Source: Amanita rubescens
Taxonomy: Eukaryota > Basidiomycota > Agaricomycetes > Agaricales > Amanitaceae
DNA length: 64,000 nucleotides
Direction of reading: 5' to 3'
Assembly (NCBI GenBank): GCA_015039365.1
Contig: WION01000044.1
Location: 212,714 to 276,713 of the forward strand
Shown here: positions 11,594-22,724 of the stretch, in pieces
Layout: the number at the start of each line of letters is the position of its first letter
Position numbering within the stretch: the first letter of the stretch is position 1
Program-made: the position numbers and the translations under genes
Notes under the pieces: generated by a model
The model's input: only the letters and a program-made list of their open reading frames with translations
What the model was told of the DNA's origin: nothing
The model's database searches: none

Positions 11594-11790
11594 ACCTGGC
11601 CTGTTTGGTTCTATTTACTACCTATCCCATCAGGTGTGAGTTTAGGTGTCCACTATATCGTGTTTTGTCCAGACACAACCGCTACACCTATAAACTAGCT
11701 CATTATACACAAAATAAAGAATATAGTATTGTAACACTAAATATAAAGCATTTGAGCGATATCTGATGTTTAATCACTCAATATTCAACA
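11594..11790 (-). repeat. Copia-2 LTR, copy A (truncated 3' LTR)
   Basis: Ends ...ATATTCAACA at 11,790 and is followed by CTTCCCCCTGAT, which on the minus strand is a polypurine tract (ATCAGGGGGAAG) directly before the LTR start TGTTGAATATT. This identifies it as the 3' LTR. The distal half of the roughly 375-base LTR is absent. Confidence 0.8.
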
Positions 11791-11877
11791 CTTCCCCCTG
11801 ATTATACATCACTCCACTCATCTAAGCTTCCCCCCAAACCTATCCATCCTTCACCTTCCCCCTAATCCTACTAGCCT

Positions 11878-12029
11878 TCATATCACAAGACCCATAAGTT
11901 TTTGAAGAAACATCACTTTGACTCTGGGCAATGCCTTTGTTAACAAGTCAGCTGGCATTTGATCTGTTTGCAAGTAGACAGGCTCAATGAATCCCTGCTC
12001 CACTTTATCTCAAAGCCAGTAGAAGCACA
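11878..12029 (-). pseudogene. Copia-2 RNase H, C-terminal piece
   Basis: Minus-strand translation contains KVEQGFIEPVYLQTDQMPAD then LLTKALPR, the standard C terminus of Ty1/Copia RNase H, ending at a TGA (11,878-11,880). A TGA just upstream of KVEQG replaces an expected Arg codon. It continues the piece at 13,742-13,992 across an LTR insertion. Confidence 0.85.
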
Positions 12030-13741
12030 TGTTAAAAATGCACCAAGCGTTGTTGTGACTGACTACAAATGTTGTAGTAGTTGTCTAGCCCTCTGATAGA
12101 CTTAATACATGCTTTAGACGTTCACAAATGTGGTCTATAATAGTTGATAGCAGTTATATCAAGTCTATATCCAAGTGTAGGTACTGTAGTTCCCTACATG
12201 TAAGGAAACCTGGCCTGTTTGGTTCTATTTACTACCTATCCATCAGGCGTGAGTTAGTGTTGCCATCGGCTAGGCTAGAAGCCATTAGTCAGCTTAGCCG
12301 AGCCGTTTAGTAGCTGAGCTGGAGTCTAAATTTAGCTCAGGGCTCATCGCCGGCTAAAGCTGGCTATAGCTGGTGTATAGGTGCCCTTCGACCAAGAGCA
12401 GCCCCAGCCCTCCCTAGCGAAAAATCCCACTCAGGAGGCTTACCCCTCACTCCCTCACCACCTTAGGATGGATGTGAAGCTGTTGTATGACTGGTGGAAG
12501 TGTAGTGGGTGTTATGGATGAGGTCAAGGACCAGGTGAGCTTGATAATGTTGTAACTCATCCATTTCTGCACCGATTTGCTTGAACCAGGTATCGATAGA
12601 AAGTGCTCTCATAGATCTTTCTGTCAGTAACAGCCATTTGACAAGCGCCAGCCTCACTCCTTCGCAATTCCATGTTTTCTGTTGTTAGGACCAGTCTAGG
12701 AAGACTTGTCAAGCCATATCTCACCTGGCTATGGTCAGATTCCCTTCATTTATGCGTCAAGGTATACTATGTCCTCCCTCACTGCATCAACAGCTTAACC
12801 AGTTCTACTCTTGTTCTTGCACAGGCAAGTCATCACCTCCACTGACCTTATCTGACCATATTTCATTCATTTCTCCTCAGATTTCTATTTGTATGACATC
12901 AAATTCAAGCCCCTCCCTCTACCACTCTTCCTCGTCGCCTTAACCGCTTATCAAACCGCTCCTTCAATCATCCATGATTCAACAGACTTTCTGCAGACTT
13001 GGCAACAATGGCTCTTTAGCCATATCTCATCCATTTCTGGTCCATTCTACCTCAACCAGGCGTCATCTTCAAGGGTTTTCATCGCTCTCACTCGTCGTGC
13101 TATCCATTTGACGAGCGGTGTGTCCATTCTTTCAGTATTCCTATTTCTTTGCTCAAGTGACCAATTTGGCCTCGCATTTTTCAGTCATTTCCCATTCATT
13201 TCTGCCCAAACCATAATTAACCATACAGGAATCCATGAAAATACCATTTATGTCTTAGCTATGCATGACAATTAAGCTTTACATAGTTATTACATGAAAT
13301 AAATGCGATTTGCCACTAAATGATAGGTCTGACTACCCCAGGTGCTTGCTAGGGTACCCAAAGCAACCATCTGAGCCCCACAGATTGTTTAATTAAGTGT
13401 GCAAACATGGGTGCAGGCAGGGTGCAGTTGATGAGCCTCAATACCTTTTTTCAACACTGGGTGTGCTGACAAATCAAGGGCTAAGCCAGCTATAGCCGGC
13501 TCCCTGATGCTGGGTGAGCCGAAAAATCGGCTCCAGTGACTTAGCTTAGCCGTAGCCAGCCTAGCCTAGCTTCGGCAACACTACATGAGTTTAGGTGTCC
13601 ACTACATCGCGTTTTGTCCTCAGACACAACCACTACACCTATAAACTAACTCATTATACACAAAATAAAGAATATAGTATAGTAATACTAAATATAAAGC
13701 ATTTGAGCGATATCTGATGTTTAATCACTCAATATTCAACA
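12030..13741 (-). repeat. Copia-2 solo LTR, copy B, split by a nested hAT-like element
   Basis: LTR ends TGTTAAAAATG (12,030) and ATTCAACA (13,741) are flanked by the 5-base duplication GCACA (12,025-12,029 and 13,742-13,746). A complete LTR of about 376 bases remains once the insert at 12,255-13,583 is discounted. No internal retrotransposon sequence lies between its ends, so it is a solo LTR left by recombination. It sits within the RNase H reading frame of Copia-2. Confidence 0.9.
12255..13583. mobile_element. Non-autonomous hAT-like element nested in LTR copy B
   Basis: Ends are TAGTGTTGCC... and ...GGCAACACTA. Inverted repeats of about 22 bases are followed by many copies of short motifs such as GGCTA/TAGCC on both sides. 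The flanks CGTGAGTT (12,248-12,255) and CATGAGTT (13,584-13,591) are an 8-base duplication with one G-to-A change; the exact edge is ambiguous by one base. An 8-base duplication with subterminal motif arrays fits hAT. About 1.33 kb, with no transposase seen inside. Confidence 0.8.
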
Positions 13742-13992
13742 GCACAAGTCTAGATGCTTCATGTGCCCATGATGTTCTGGGTTCTTCACTACACTGATAG
13801 CTGACTGATTGTCCATGAACAGCTTTGTAGGCTTAGGCACCATATATCCCATCTCTTCCAACAACTTCTGCATCCACCTGATTTCCTTCCCAGCCACACA
13901 TGCTGTGATATATTCAGCTTCCATTGTAGAGAGTGCCACAATAGGTTGCAACTTGCTACTCCAACTGACAGCTCCAGATCCCACTTTGATGA
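13742..13992 (-). pseudogene. Copia-2 RNase H, N-terminal piece
   Basis: Minus-strand translation KVGSGAVSWSSKLQPIVAL, then STMEAEYITA and FMDNQSAISVVKNPEHHGHM, are the usual Ty1/Copia RNase H motifs. The frame breaks at the solo LTR at 13,741 and resumes at 12,029. Confidence 0.85.
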
Positions 13993-14367
13993 TGTTGAAG
14001 ATTGAGTGATTAAACATCAGATATCGCTCAAATGCTTTATATTTAGTGTTACAATACTATATTCTTTATTTTGTGTATAATGAGCTAGTTTATAGGTGTA
14101 GCGGTTGTGTCTGTGGACAAAACGCGATATAGTGGACACCTAAACTCACGCCTGATGGGATAGGTAGTAAATAGAACCAAACAGGCCAGGTTTCCTTACA
14201 TGAGGGAACTACAGTACCTACACTTGGATATAGACTTAATATCACTGCTATCAATTGTTATAGACACATTTGTGAACGTCTAAAGCGTGTATCGAGTCTA
14301 TCAGAGGGCTAGACAACTACTACAACATTTGTAGTGAGTTGTAACTACACTTGGCGCATTTTTAACA
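13993..14367 (+). repeat. Copia-2 LTR, copy C
   Basis: A full 375-base LTR in the orientation opposite to copies B and D, from TGTTGAAGATT to TTTTTAACA. The flanks GATGA and GGTAC do not match, so it is not a simple solo LTR; recombination or a deletion at one side is likely. It replaces about 100 codons between reverse transcriptase and RNase H of Copia-2. Confidence 0.85.
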
Positions 14368-14748
14368 GGTACTTGATGACAGCAGAGGTAATGCCATCAG
14401 ATCCAGAACTAGAGTCAGAAGAGCTATCCGAGGAGTCAGGGCCACTTGAGGAGGAATCCATCTCCACATTAGAGTCCAAGTCACTGCCACTGTCACTATC
14501 ACTGTTATTAGAGATAATGAGCTGAGTGATGTATGCCTCCTGGATGAGTTGCTTGATGAGTTGCTGGTGCTCAGATGTATGTGGCATGGCCTGGGAGTGA
14601 GGAAGAGAGCTCTGTTCAATCCAATATCTCAAATTCAAACTCAGCTGAAACTGAATTGGCTCGAAACTAATGTTACAAATCCAGTCAAAGTTGAATCAAT
14701 TCACTTCACTTAAATCACAACTGAAACCGTTCCAAAATGGTCGATTCA
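14368..14748 (-). other. Foreign insert with an acidic Ser/Asp-rich open frame
   Basis: An open frame on the minus strand (14,345-14,638) encodes a peptide with a long D/S-rich tract after IQEAYITQLIISNN. It interrupts Copia-2 coding sequence next to LTR copy C. Acidic serine-rich N termini occur in some fungal Harbinger-type proteins, but there is no motif here that proves it. Confidence 0.35.
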
Positions 14749-15110
14749 TCAACTTTGCATTCCCTTAATATCTGGTCTTGTCATCATGGTCAAATACATG
14801 ACTGAGCCCACTGCACTGATATAAGGAATGTCTTTCATTTCCTTCATCTCCTCATTGCTTTTAGGGCACTGATCTTGTGAAAGCTTCAAACCAGGATTCA
14901 TTGGTGTGTCCACTGTACTGCAATTCACCATGCCAAATCGCTTCAAGATGTCCATAATATAATGTACTGCTTTTGTGAAAGATAGATCTTTCTGTTTGCT
15001 CTATCCGTCCTAATAGCAACTCCAAGCAAGTACAATGTCTCTCCCAAGTCCTTCAACTTGAAGTACTTGGACAAATCACAGACTACCTTTTTCAAATTTC
15101 ATTATAGACT
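14749..15110 (-). pseudogene. Copia-2 reverse transcriptase, C-terminal part
   Basis: Minus-strand translation gives SKYFKLKDLGETLYLLGVAI (with a frame change), then MDILKRFGM and AVGSVMYLTMMTRPDI, typical of the end of Ty1/Copia reverse transcriptase. The match stops just after TRPDI near 14,770. The catalytic part is missing through an internal deletion. Confidence 0.8.
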
Positions 15111-15388
15111 TCGAGATATGTACATTAAACCCTCTATGTTGTGTAAGGTATAATAAGACAGAGAAAAGATTATTCTGTAAGTCTGGCACATGTAACACTC
15201 TAGCAAATTCAACCTCTCTAGCTGGTTTTCCATCTATAACTGGTTTAAATACAACAGACCCAACTCCCTCTGTATATATCACAGTATGATGTACCAACCT
15301 AACCTCTTTTCGCATTTTGGTGTAGGTTTTGAACCAATGTCTATGTGGGGTCATATGAGAAGTGGCCCCTGAGTCTGTATTCCAGTCA
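15111..15388 (-). pseudogene. Copia-2 protease region
   Basis: Minus-strand translation reads WNTDSGATSHMTPHRHWFKT, carrying the DSGA aspartic protease motif, then GVGSVVFKPV and LHVPDLQNNLFSV. The upstream part is cut off by solo LTR copy D and the downstream part joins abruptly to reverse transcriptase. Confidence 0.85.
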
Positions 15389-15393
15389 AAACG

Positions 15394-15770
15394 TGTTAAA
15401 AATGCGCCAAGTGTTGTTGCAACTGACTACAAATGTTGTAGTAGTTGTCTAGCCCTCTGATAGACTTAATACACGCTTTAGACGTTCACAAATGCGGTCT
15501 ATAATAGTTGATAGCAGTTATATCAAGTCTATATCCAAGTGTAGGTACTGTAGTTCCCTACATGTAAGGAAACCTGGCCTGTTTGGTTCTATTTACTACC
15601 TATCCCATCAGGCGTGAGTTTAGGTGTCCACTATATCGCGTTTTGTCCACAGACACAACCGCTACACCTATAAACTAACTCATTATACACAAAATAAAGA
15701 ATATAGTATAGTAATACTAAATATAAAGGATTTGAGCGATATCTGATGTTTAATCACTCAATATTCAACA
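15394..15770 (-). repeat. Copia-2 solo LTR, copy D
   Basis: A 377-base LTR bounded by the exact 5-base duplication AAACG (15,389-15,393 and 15,771-15,775). It sits between the Gag and protease coding parts of Copia-2 in the same orientation as that element. Complete and free of internal sequence, so a solo LTR. Confidence 0.92.
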
Positions 15771-15775
15771 AAACG

Positions 15776-16245
15776 ATGGTCAGCAGAAGTCCCAAATGCA
15801 TTATAATGAACATGACTTGCATTTCCTGCCTTTTCAGCAGTCTCTGCCTCCTTTCCCTCCTCTGCCTTATTGGCACTAGGTGCATCCGTCACCTTGTTTT
15901 TCGGACATTTTGCCACCATATGTCCTTCCTCTCCACATAAGAAGCATGTAAGCTTCGTTTTGAACCCATTATGGTGACCACCCCCTCTGCCACCTCTGCT
16001 ACCACCTCTTCCACCTCTATAGCTTGATGTCCCTGCTCTATTGGCCCTCTCCCACATCAGCTCGATGTTTTTGGTTTAATTCCTCCAATTTGAAGGCTTG
16101 GAGGATTACACTCTTGTCCAATTTATCCACCAATAACAAATTGGAAGTCAAATTGGCAAAGCTCTCTGGCAGAGCACGAATCATTGCCATACACAGCAAT
16201 TCATCGTCCAATTTGTCCAATGTGAAGTCACTAGACTGTGAGTTG
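15776..16245 (-). pseudogene. Copia-2 Gag with CCHC zinc knuckle
   Basis: The upstream part (16,038-16,245) reads LDDELLCMAMIRALPESFAN, typical of the Copia Gag core. After a frameshift near 16,050 the downstream part has an RG-rich stretch and CFLCGEEGHMVAKC, a CCHC knuckle that binds RNA. The N terminus of Gag and the 5' LTR are missing beyond 16,245. Confidence 0.82.
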
Positions 16246-16504
16246 CACATTCATAACACAAGTTACCCTTTATCTTATACTTATTACCCTTCCCCAGGTC
16301 CTAATATTGATACTCTCCCCACAATGCACACAGAATGTTTGTCTCTAATCACTGAAGGACTTAGTTGAGTGGCCATTATTATTTTTGCCAGCTGTTGATT
16401 TCAATCTAGGGCTTATTTATCACTATGAATAAGAAGAAGATTATGATGAGTTATTCAAACTATGATATATCAATCATTCAAAAGTATCACATCAAGCTTG
16501 ACAG

Positions 16505-16891
16505 ATGGCCACCAAGCATCCCATTTGCTACCCTGCACTCTATCTGCAACATCAACTAGTCAAAAAACATTGCAAATGGGTTTGGCTCACTGATGCCAAA
16601 TTCAAGGAACATATGGATGCTTATGCAGCCAAGATCAAGAATGGAATTGTTGTAGGCTGTAAGTGGAAAGTTCATTCAGATAAGGGGAAGCTGAGAAAAA
16701 AGTGGGCCCCAGCCACCAAGGATGTTGAAGAAGTTGAACCTGAGGAAGAGAATGAAGGTGAAGAGGAAGACAGTCCCAGATGTAGTCATTGTCTGATGAA
16801 GGGAAAGTACAAGTCCACAGCATTCATTGATGATGAGGCTGAAGAATCGGATGGAGAAGGTGAGAGCAATGAGTATACCAATGATACCTAA
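16505..16891 (+). CDS. Unidentified small protein, acidic C terminus
   Basis: 128 codons from an ATG (MATKHPICYPALYLQHQ). Basic first half (KWKVHSDKGKLRKKW), acidic linker (EPEEENEGEEED), then a CSHC pair and an acidic tail. No family recognised. It could be the first exon of a longer gene or a fragment of an element. Nothing upstream or downstream confirms expression. Confidence 0.3.
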   Translation: MATKHPICYPALYLQHQLVKKHCKWVWLTDAKFKEHMDAYAAKIKNGIVVGCKWKVHSDKGKLRKKWAPATKDVEEVEPEEENEGEEEDSPRCSHCLMKGKYKSTAFIDDEAEESDGEGESNEYTNDT

Positions 16892-17988
16892 GATCTGGCA
16901 TTGTTTTTTTCAACATTCCTTCATTTTCTCCAATGTTCTTTTATATCTACATACTCCTGCTAATCAATATTTGTTTGACAAGTTCTATGTGTGAGACAAT
17001 GACAAGGTCTGGCAAACTTCCTTTTATGGAAGCTCAACCACCTTCCATAAGTAGCACCTCAGCAATTTGTGATAAGTCCTGACCACTGAGGGCCAAAAAT
17101 GGTATATTATACAATGTACATAGGCCTCGGTGACATCTAGGTGCAGGAGGAAGGGAACAAGTCAAAATTTATTTATTTTAAGTCTGCATTTCTTGACAAA
17201 GCCTATTAATTTGAAAATGACCTCTAACTAGTTATGGAGACACATGATCTGTCCCTGTCTGATTAGAGTTTTTTGATGGGCTGATCAGGCAGGTGGAACC
17301 CATAAATGGAACCTTCCATTTCATCAGCACAATGAGGAAGGCCTGCTAAAGCCAGAGGGAGGCTTTGTGGTGCCTGGCTTTCATGAAACTGGCAGGCCGG
17401 GAGTCCAAGGATTCAAAGTGAATATAGGAACATGCAAGCCCCCTCAAGTGGCTGAGGCTTATGTCTTGCTGGTCTCTGGTGCACCTGCTATTTTTTTCCC
17501 TGTATTTCCATTCCAGAGCTGGGTGCTGTGCCTCCACTTTGGTCCCTTTGTGCCTGGGAGTGAAATAGGCAGAGAAAAGAACAGAGCTCCACAGTGACCA
17601 GTCCCACCAGTTACCTTCAGAGACTTGGTGGGTGCACTGGACTCTGAACTGGCAAAGTTTTGTTCAGAAGATTGGTTGAGGGGTGAAGAGGAAAAGAAAG
17701 GGAATACTGAATTTGCAGCCCACAGACCATTTTATGGCCTGGCTACTACCCTTGACTGAGTTGGCAGAACCTCCAGGCACTAAATAGTGGAGATGCCAGG
17801 AGAAGGCACAAAGCTACTCAAGCCAGGCATGAGTTGTGAAGCTGGTTGCCTTGGTCTGGCACTGTCCATGAGAGTACTTGAAATGGAGAAAAACAAGCTG
17901 CACAGTACACATAATATTTGATCACAGCATAGCAATTACAATTAAAAGTCATCAGGCTCCACTGGCAGACTCAGTCCCTAATGAGTGC
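16892..17988. other. No gene recognised; one short match to the ends of the large palindrome
   Basis: At 17,247-17,293 the sequence resembles the outer end of the inverted repeat at 28,450-28,490 (CCCTGTCTGATTAGAG, TTTTTTGATGGGCTGATCAG). Otherwise only unsupported open frames. Confidence 0.45.
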
Positions 17989-18084
17989 CATTATACACAA
18001 AACAAAGAATATAAATATAGTATTGTAACACTAAATATAAAGGATTTGAGCGATATCTGATGTTTAATCACTCAATATTCAACA
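17989..18084 (-). repeat. Copia-2 LTR, copy E (fragment)
   Basis: The last 95 or so bases of the LTR, from CATTATACACAAAAC to CAATATTCAACA, with a small insertion relative to other copies. Confidence 0.85.
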
Positions 18085-19677
18085 GGTGCACCCAACATTT
18101 TTTAACCACCTCTCCATCCATGCTATTGCCAGCTGGCAAATTAACATTTGTGCTATGATATCACCCACTGACAGGGCAAAGATTAATGCTTCTTCTGCCA
18201 AGAAGATTGCTGACTTCATCATCATCGCAAATGTAAATTGTCTTTCTTCTATTTCTTTCATCACCTCATGTCATCTTCAGGGACAAGACTGTTGGAATTG
18301 GACTGGTGCGCACCACACATATCAAATCTCATTAGAACAGTGCAAAAGACTTCAACTTCGACCTGGACTTTGCAAAAGGTGACAACCCTGGATCAAGATA
18401 CCATGGACCAGGTAGAAGAAATCTTGAACATTCGACCTCAGGACAAGCTTGACTATGGCAACTCCTCTCAGGCAAGGTTGATTGAACTAGGCCTTCAAGT
18501 GGGTGTGAAGGTCAGTCACTGTCGACTATTGGGTGAATAAACCACTAATTACCTTCAAGCTGCCTAAACTGATAGGTGACTGATTTGAAGCCATGCACAA
18601 ATTGGTGCAGAAGCCATGCTTGCTTTGGTTCTTGAGGGTCTCACCATGATCCATGGGAGCTCTTTACCCTCCCCCACGGATTCTGTGTGTGTTGGAAGTA
18701 ACGGCGAGCATCGGCATTGTCCAAGCTGTGAGTGAAATCAGTAGAACTTGTATAAATATGTAAATTTAGGCTGTGCAGCTAATAATAACGTGCTCACCCC
18801 CATCTAAGACATCATGCTTGCTTACTCGTGCGCCCTCGTATATTAACTAATCAACTTATATTATCCGTAACCATATCAATATCCCAACAGTGTGGAATCT
18901 GCGTGGATTCCAGGCATTCCAGAGGGGGTTTGAGGACACTCAATCCTCTGCCAAAAAGGCACAAGGAATCCAGAAGGAATCTGTACAGATTCCAGGCAAA
19001 TTCTGTGGATTGTAAGGTAATTCCATGGAATGACATTACCTGGATTCCACATGGATTCCATCCATGCAGAGATCACAATGGTTCGAACACTGCCCCAGTC
19101 TCACCACCCAAGAACAGGAGTGGCCAAAAACAGACCATCTCCACCACATCAGACAAATTGGTTAAGTAGACAAGGAAGTGCCACAAGGACAAGGGAGAGA
19201 CCCCCACAATGACAGGTGTATGGTGTGTAACCCCTCCTTTCCCATTCTCACCTGCCCCTCACACTTCGTATGCACCTCCTCTGACACCTGTTCCAGCTCC
19301 ATGTGCTAACCATGCCATACATTCCCCCAACTATGGTAATAACCACCCTATTGCACCTCCTCTGTACTGCCCCTTCACACCTCCAATTGCCCCATTGCAC
19401 CTCCAACTTGGTCCTGGCAATATAGGTGAGCACCTGGACCCATTCCAGTTCCCCTGCAACCCATAACTATCACCCCAACTACCTCATTACACTTCCAAAC
19501 TACCCTGTAATGATTCCCAATGTGCCTCCAACAATATTTGTATTATTTTTGTGCACACGTATATCTATATGTACACTTATTTGCCATGTCTATATGCACA
19601 ATTGTTCATCCATTTGTTGTATAGCTGAACTAGTTCTCAGTGCAAGTGGTGCTTCCTCCATAGCACCACCACCTGAG
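18085..19677. other. Mostly unassigned; dense TGGATTCC/GGAATCCA motifs at 18,890-19,075
   Basis: Eight or more copies of TGGATTCC or its complement occur in about 185 bases, as in subterminal regions of hAT-like elements, but I could not define ends or a duplication. A short coding-like stretch near 18,280-18,540 and a CT-rich tract at 19,215-19,480 have no recognisable product. Confidence 0.4.
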
Positions 19678-20050
19678 TGTTGAATATTGAGTGATTAAAC
19701 ATCAGATATCACTCAAATCCTTTATATTCAGTGTTACTATACTATATTCTTTATTTTGTGTAAAATGAGGTAGTTTATAGGTGTAGCGGTTGTGTTTGTG
19801 GACAAAACGCGATATAGTGGACACCTAAACTCACGCCTGATGGGATAGGTAGTAAATAGAACCAAACAGGCCAGGTTTCCTTACATGTAGGGAACTACAG
19901 TACCTACACTTGGATATAGGCTTGATATAACTGCTATCAACTGTTATAGACCGCATTTGTGAACATCTAAAGCATTGAGTCTATCAGAGGGACAGACAAC
20001 TACTACAACATTTGTAGTGAGTTGTAACAACACTTGGCGCATTTTTAACA
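19678..20050 (+). repeat. Copia-2 solo LTR, copy F
   Basis: A 373-base complete LTR (TGTTGAATATT to TTTTTAACA) with the exact 5-base duplication CTGAG on both sides (19,673-19,677 and 20,051-20,055). Confidence 0.93.
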
Positions 20051-21180
20051 CTGAGCACCATCACTCACCAACAGTGAGCTTTGTGCCATCTCAACACATC
20101 AGGACCTCTGGACATCTTTGGGTGGGTGATAAGGATGGAGAGGATAGTAGTGAAAGTAGTGATAGTGATAAAGAGGGACTTAGCAAGATCTCAGACAACT
20201 CAGAAGCTTAGGAGGCTATTGAACTTGTTGTGTGTCTTTAAATGAGTTAGAAGAGTCCAGTGATGCAGAAGAGGTAACAAGCAATCACTGAGGGATGAGG
20301 GCAGGATGAGACTGGGACTGGTAGCAGTGATAGTGAAGAGCAGGAAAATAACAGAGTTGTAGAAGCCTGTTGAACAATGAGGTAGGTGTCATGCTGCCAC
20401 CATCCCCTGTTGTGTCATTACCATCATCAGCTATTGTACCACCACTGCCGCCATCATCACCATCCTTTGTACAACCATCACTGTCATCCTCTGCACCACT
20501 ACTGCCTCGACAGCCATCATTCCCCATTGCACACCCACTGCTTGCAACACCATCTCCCTCCCAGTCGCCAATTACCTCTCTTCCACCATCATCAACTGGC
20601 TCAAGCCAGTCATTGAGCAGTTGTGCTCGAGGGAAAAAGCAAAAGTCAGATCAGGGTGACAATCAACCTTCGAAACGACCTGATAAGGGTCTCATTCTCC
20701 TTCACAGTGTCCAGGGTTCCCTCAGTACAGTTGTTGATGCCATCTGAAACATTGGTTCCATGCCAGAGTCCAACATTGAGAAAGCTTTAGCGATACTTCA
20801 GTCTGAGACCAACAGCAACCTGAGTTCCAATGAGAAAGCAATCCTTATCAATTTGTTTACTGCATTTTGTGCGTTGGCACCTGGGAATGATTGTGACTCA
20901 TGGATTGCATTGGAGTTGGCTCAGCATAAATGTAAATTGTAGTGTACAGGCAGACATGTTCACTTCATATTGTTATCCCCTTTTCATCTTGTTGAATATG
21001 ATTATGTCTCTTCTTCCTCAATGTTGTCTTCATCATTGCTTTCATCTGAGTCACTGCTACTTGTCTCATCCTCTAGCAACCCAGCCTGAGCTCTCTGTGC
21101 TAGTACCAGTGTGTACTGCCTCCACATGTCATCTTCAATTTGATCTTGGTATCTGAATCTTCTTCATGCTCTGCATTACT
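20051..21180. other. No gene recognised; low-complexity CCATCA-type tract
   Basis: A CCATCATC-rich stretch (20,390-20,620) creates long but meaningless open frames on both strands. No motif was found. Confidence 0.4.
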
Positions 21181-22523
21181 TGCTCCTGGTATTATTGAGT
21201 GGTCCCCTGCATAAAACCCACCAGGAGAGCATAATCAGGATTGATGTAATCAGGGTCCTTTTTGTGTGGATTATGAATCTGGATGAAATTATGGATTGCA
21301 ACCAATGCAGGTGGAATGCGTGACTGAATTTCAGCACTGTATTCTGATGCAAGAAGTAAAATCTGAAAGTGTTGCTTGAGCACACCAAAAATGCGTTCTA
21401 TAACATTTCATGCTTGTGCATGTCGAAGATTGAATAATTCAAATTTGTCTTTGGGCCTGGCTTAATTGATAAGTACAGATAACCAAAGTAAATTAAATTT
21501 ACCTGAGTTTAACTCGCCCCCACTCTGCAAGATGGTATTGGACACCACGGTAGGGAACAATAAGCTGATCACAGTGAGGGAGACCAGCATCAGCAAGAAG
21601 ATAGTACCATCCTGCTGGTATCACTAAATCTGTGTTGATTGCATCTTGATAAACCCTTGTATCTGCTGCAGATCCTTCCCATCCTGTAAGTGCATAGGTG
21701 AAGGTAAAGTTGAATGTGCAGCCAAAGAGACAGTTTTGGGATAAAAACCCCTTCCTGTTTCGGTAGGCTACCTGGAAGAAGGCAGGTGGTGCAAAATGGA
21801 TGTGACTACCATCAATAGCACCCAGAGCCTGCTTAAAAAAGGGGTATAGTTTGGGGTTGTGACATAGGGGATGTGATTCATTATTGTAAGTTGGCTGTTT
21901 GAGGTGTTTTGTGTAAAAGGGTGGCTCAGAAAAAACATGGACCATTTTTTTGAAGTATCTGATACAATTTCAAAAATAGGCCAACAAACACCAGTTGGAA
22001 TTCAAGAACTCACTTTGAGATTGTTGCATTTGAACGTTGAAATCTCTCACCTTGGATGGTGAGGCCTGTGACACACATGTAGAGAAAAATAGCCAATTGT
22101 TCCTCCAATGATACATATCTGGACCAACCATGGCCCATAGCATGTAGTTCTGCGATAAGCTGCTGAAACACATATGCAGTTACACCCAACTCACGCTGAA
22201 TGCACTTTGGGTGACCATTCAGGAGCTCCTGAACCCAGCCTTCACCTGAGAGAAGAGAGGTGTGGTAGGGCTGTTTAAAATAAAGAGCTTGGATAACCTG
22301 TAGCATAGTGGGAACAATAATGGTGACAAGAAGGCTAACAAGATGGACAATAATCTTCCAGCGGACCCAGGGTAGGATGGGCATTGTTGCTGGACAAGAT
22401 AAGGCCTGAGATAAGGCCTAGATAGTGCATCAGCATGCTGACACTTGAAATTCAAACTGCAACATGTTCTGTGGCTCATGGGAACATCATATTTGTGTCA
22501 GATCACGGTTGCTGAACAGGCCC
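21180..22523 (-). pseudogene. Harbinger-type DDE transposase (copy 1), one in-frame stop
   Basis: N-terminal exon (about 22,384-22,000): VQELLNGHPKCIQRELGV, then HAMGHGWSRYVSLEEQLAIF and FQRSNATIS, the helical DNA-binding part. Catalytic exon (21,945-21,499): ALGAIDGSHIHF (first Asp), GWEGSAADTRVYQDA and LLADAGLPHCDQ (second Asp), then YHLAEWGR. After an intron of about 45 bases, NVIERIFGVLKQHF carries the catalytic Glu. All three catalytic residues are visible, but a TGA precedes NVIER where Arg is usual. The right end reads GGTTGCTGAACAGGCCC next to TAA, compatible with a Harbinger end and its 3-base TTA/TAA target; I did not find the left end. Confidence 0.82.
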
Positions 22524-22724
22524 TAAATAGAACCAAACAGGCCAGGTTACATGTAGGGAACTATAGTACCTACACTTGGATATAGACTTGATATTACTGC
22601 TATCAACTATTATAGACTGCATTTGTGAATGTCTAAAGTGTGTATTAAGTCTATCAGAGGGCTAGACAACTACTACAACATTTGTAGTCAGTTGCAACCT
22701 TGAACACTTGGCACATTTTTAACA
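22524..22724 (+). repeat. Copia-2 LTR, copy G (3' half)
   Basis: Matches the second half of the LTR from TAAATAGAACC to TTTTTAACA. Its left edge coincides with the Harbinger copy 1 end at a TAA, so that element may have landed in this LTR. Its right edge truncates Harbinger copy 2. Confidence 0.85.

Larger units (their letters stand above)
11594..16245 (-). mobile_element. Copia-2: decayed Ty1/Copia retrotransposon, internally deleted and repeatedly invaded
   Basis: Read on the minus strand, the order is Gag (16,245-15,776), protease (about 15,388-15,111), the end of reverse transcriptase (about 15,110-14,749), RNase H (13,992-13,742 and 12,029-11,878), a polypurine tract beside 11,791, and a truncated 3' LTR (11,594-11,790). 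This is the Ty1/Copia gene order, but the integrase and most of the reverse transcriptase are missing. Three LTRs of the same family (12,030, 13,993 and 15,394) sit inside it. Frameshifts and CGA-to-TGA stops show it is dead. Confidence 0.85.

Noticed and set aside
20370..20747. Long Pro/Ser- or His-rich open frames on plus and an acidic frame on minus
   Set aside because: They arise from a CCATCATC-type low-complexity tract open in several frames at once. No domain or splice context.
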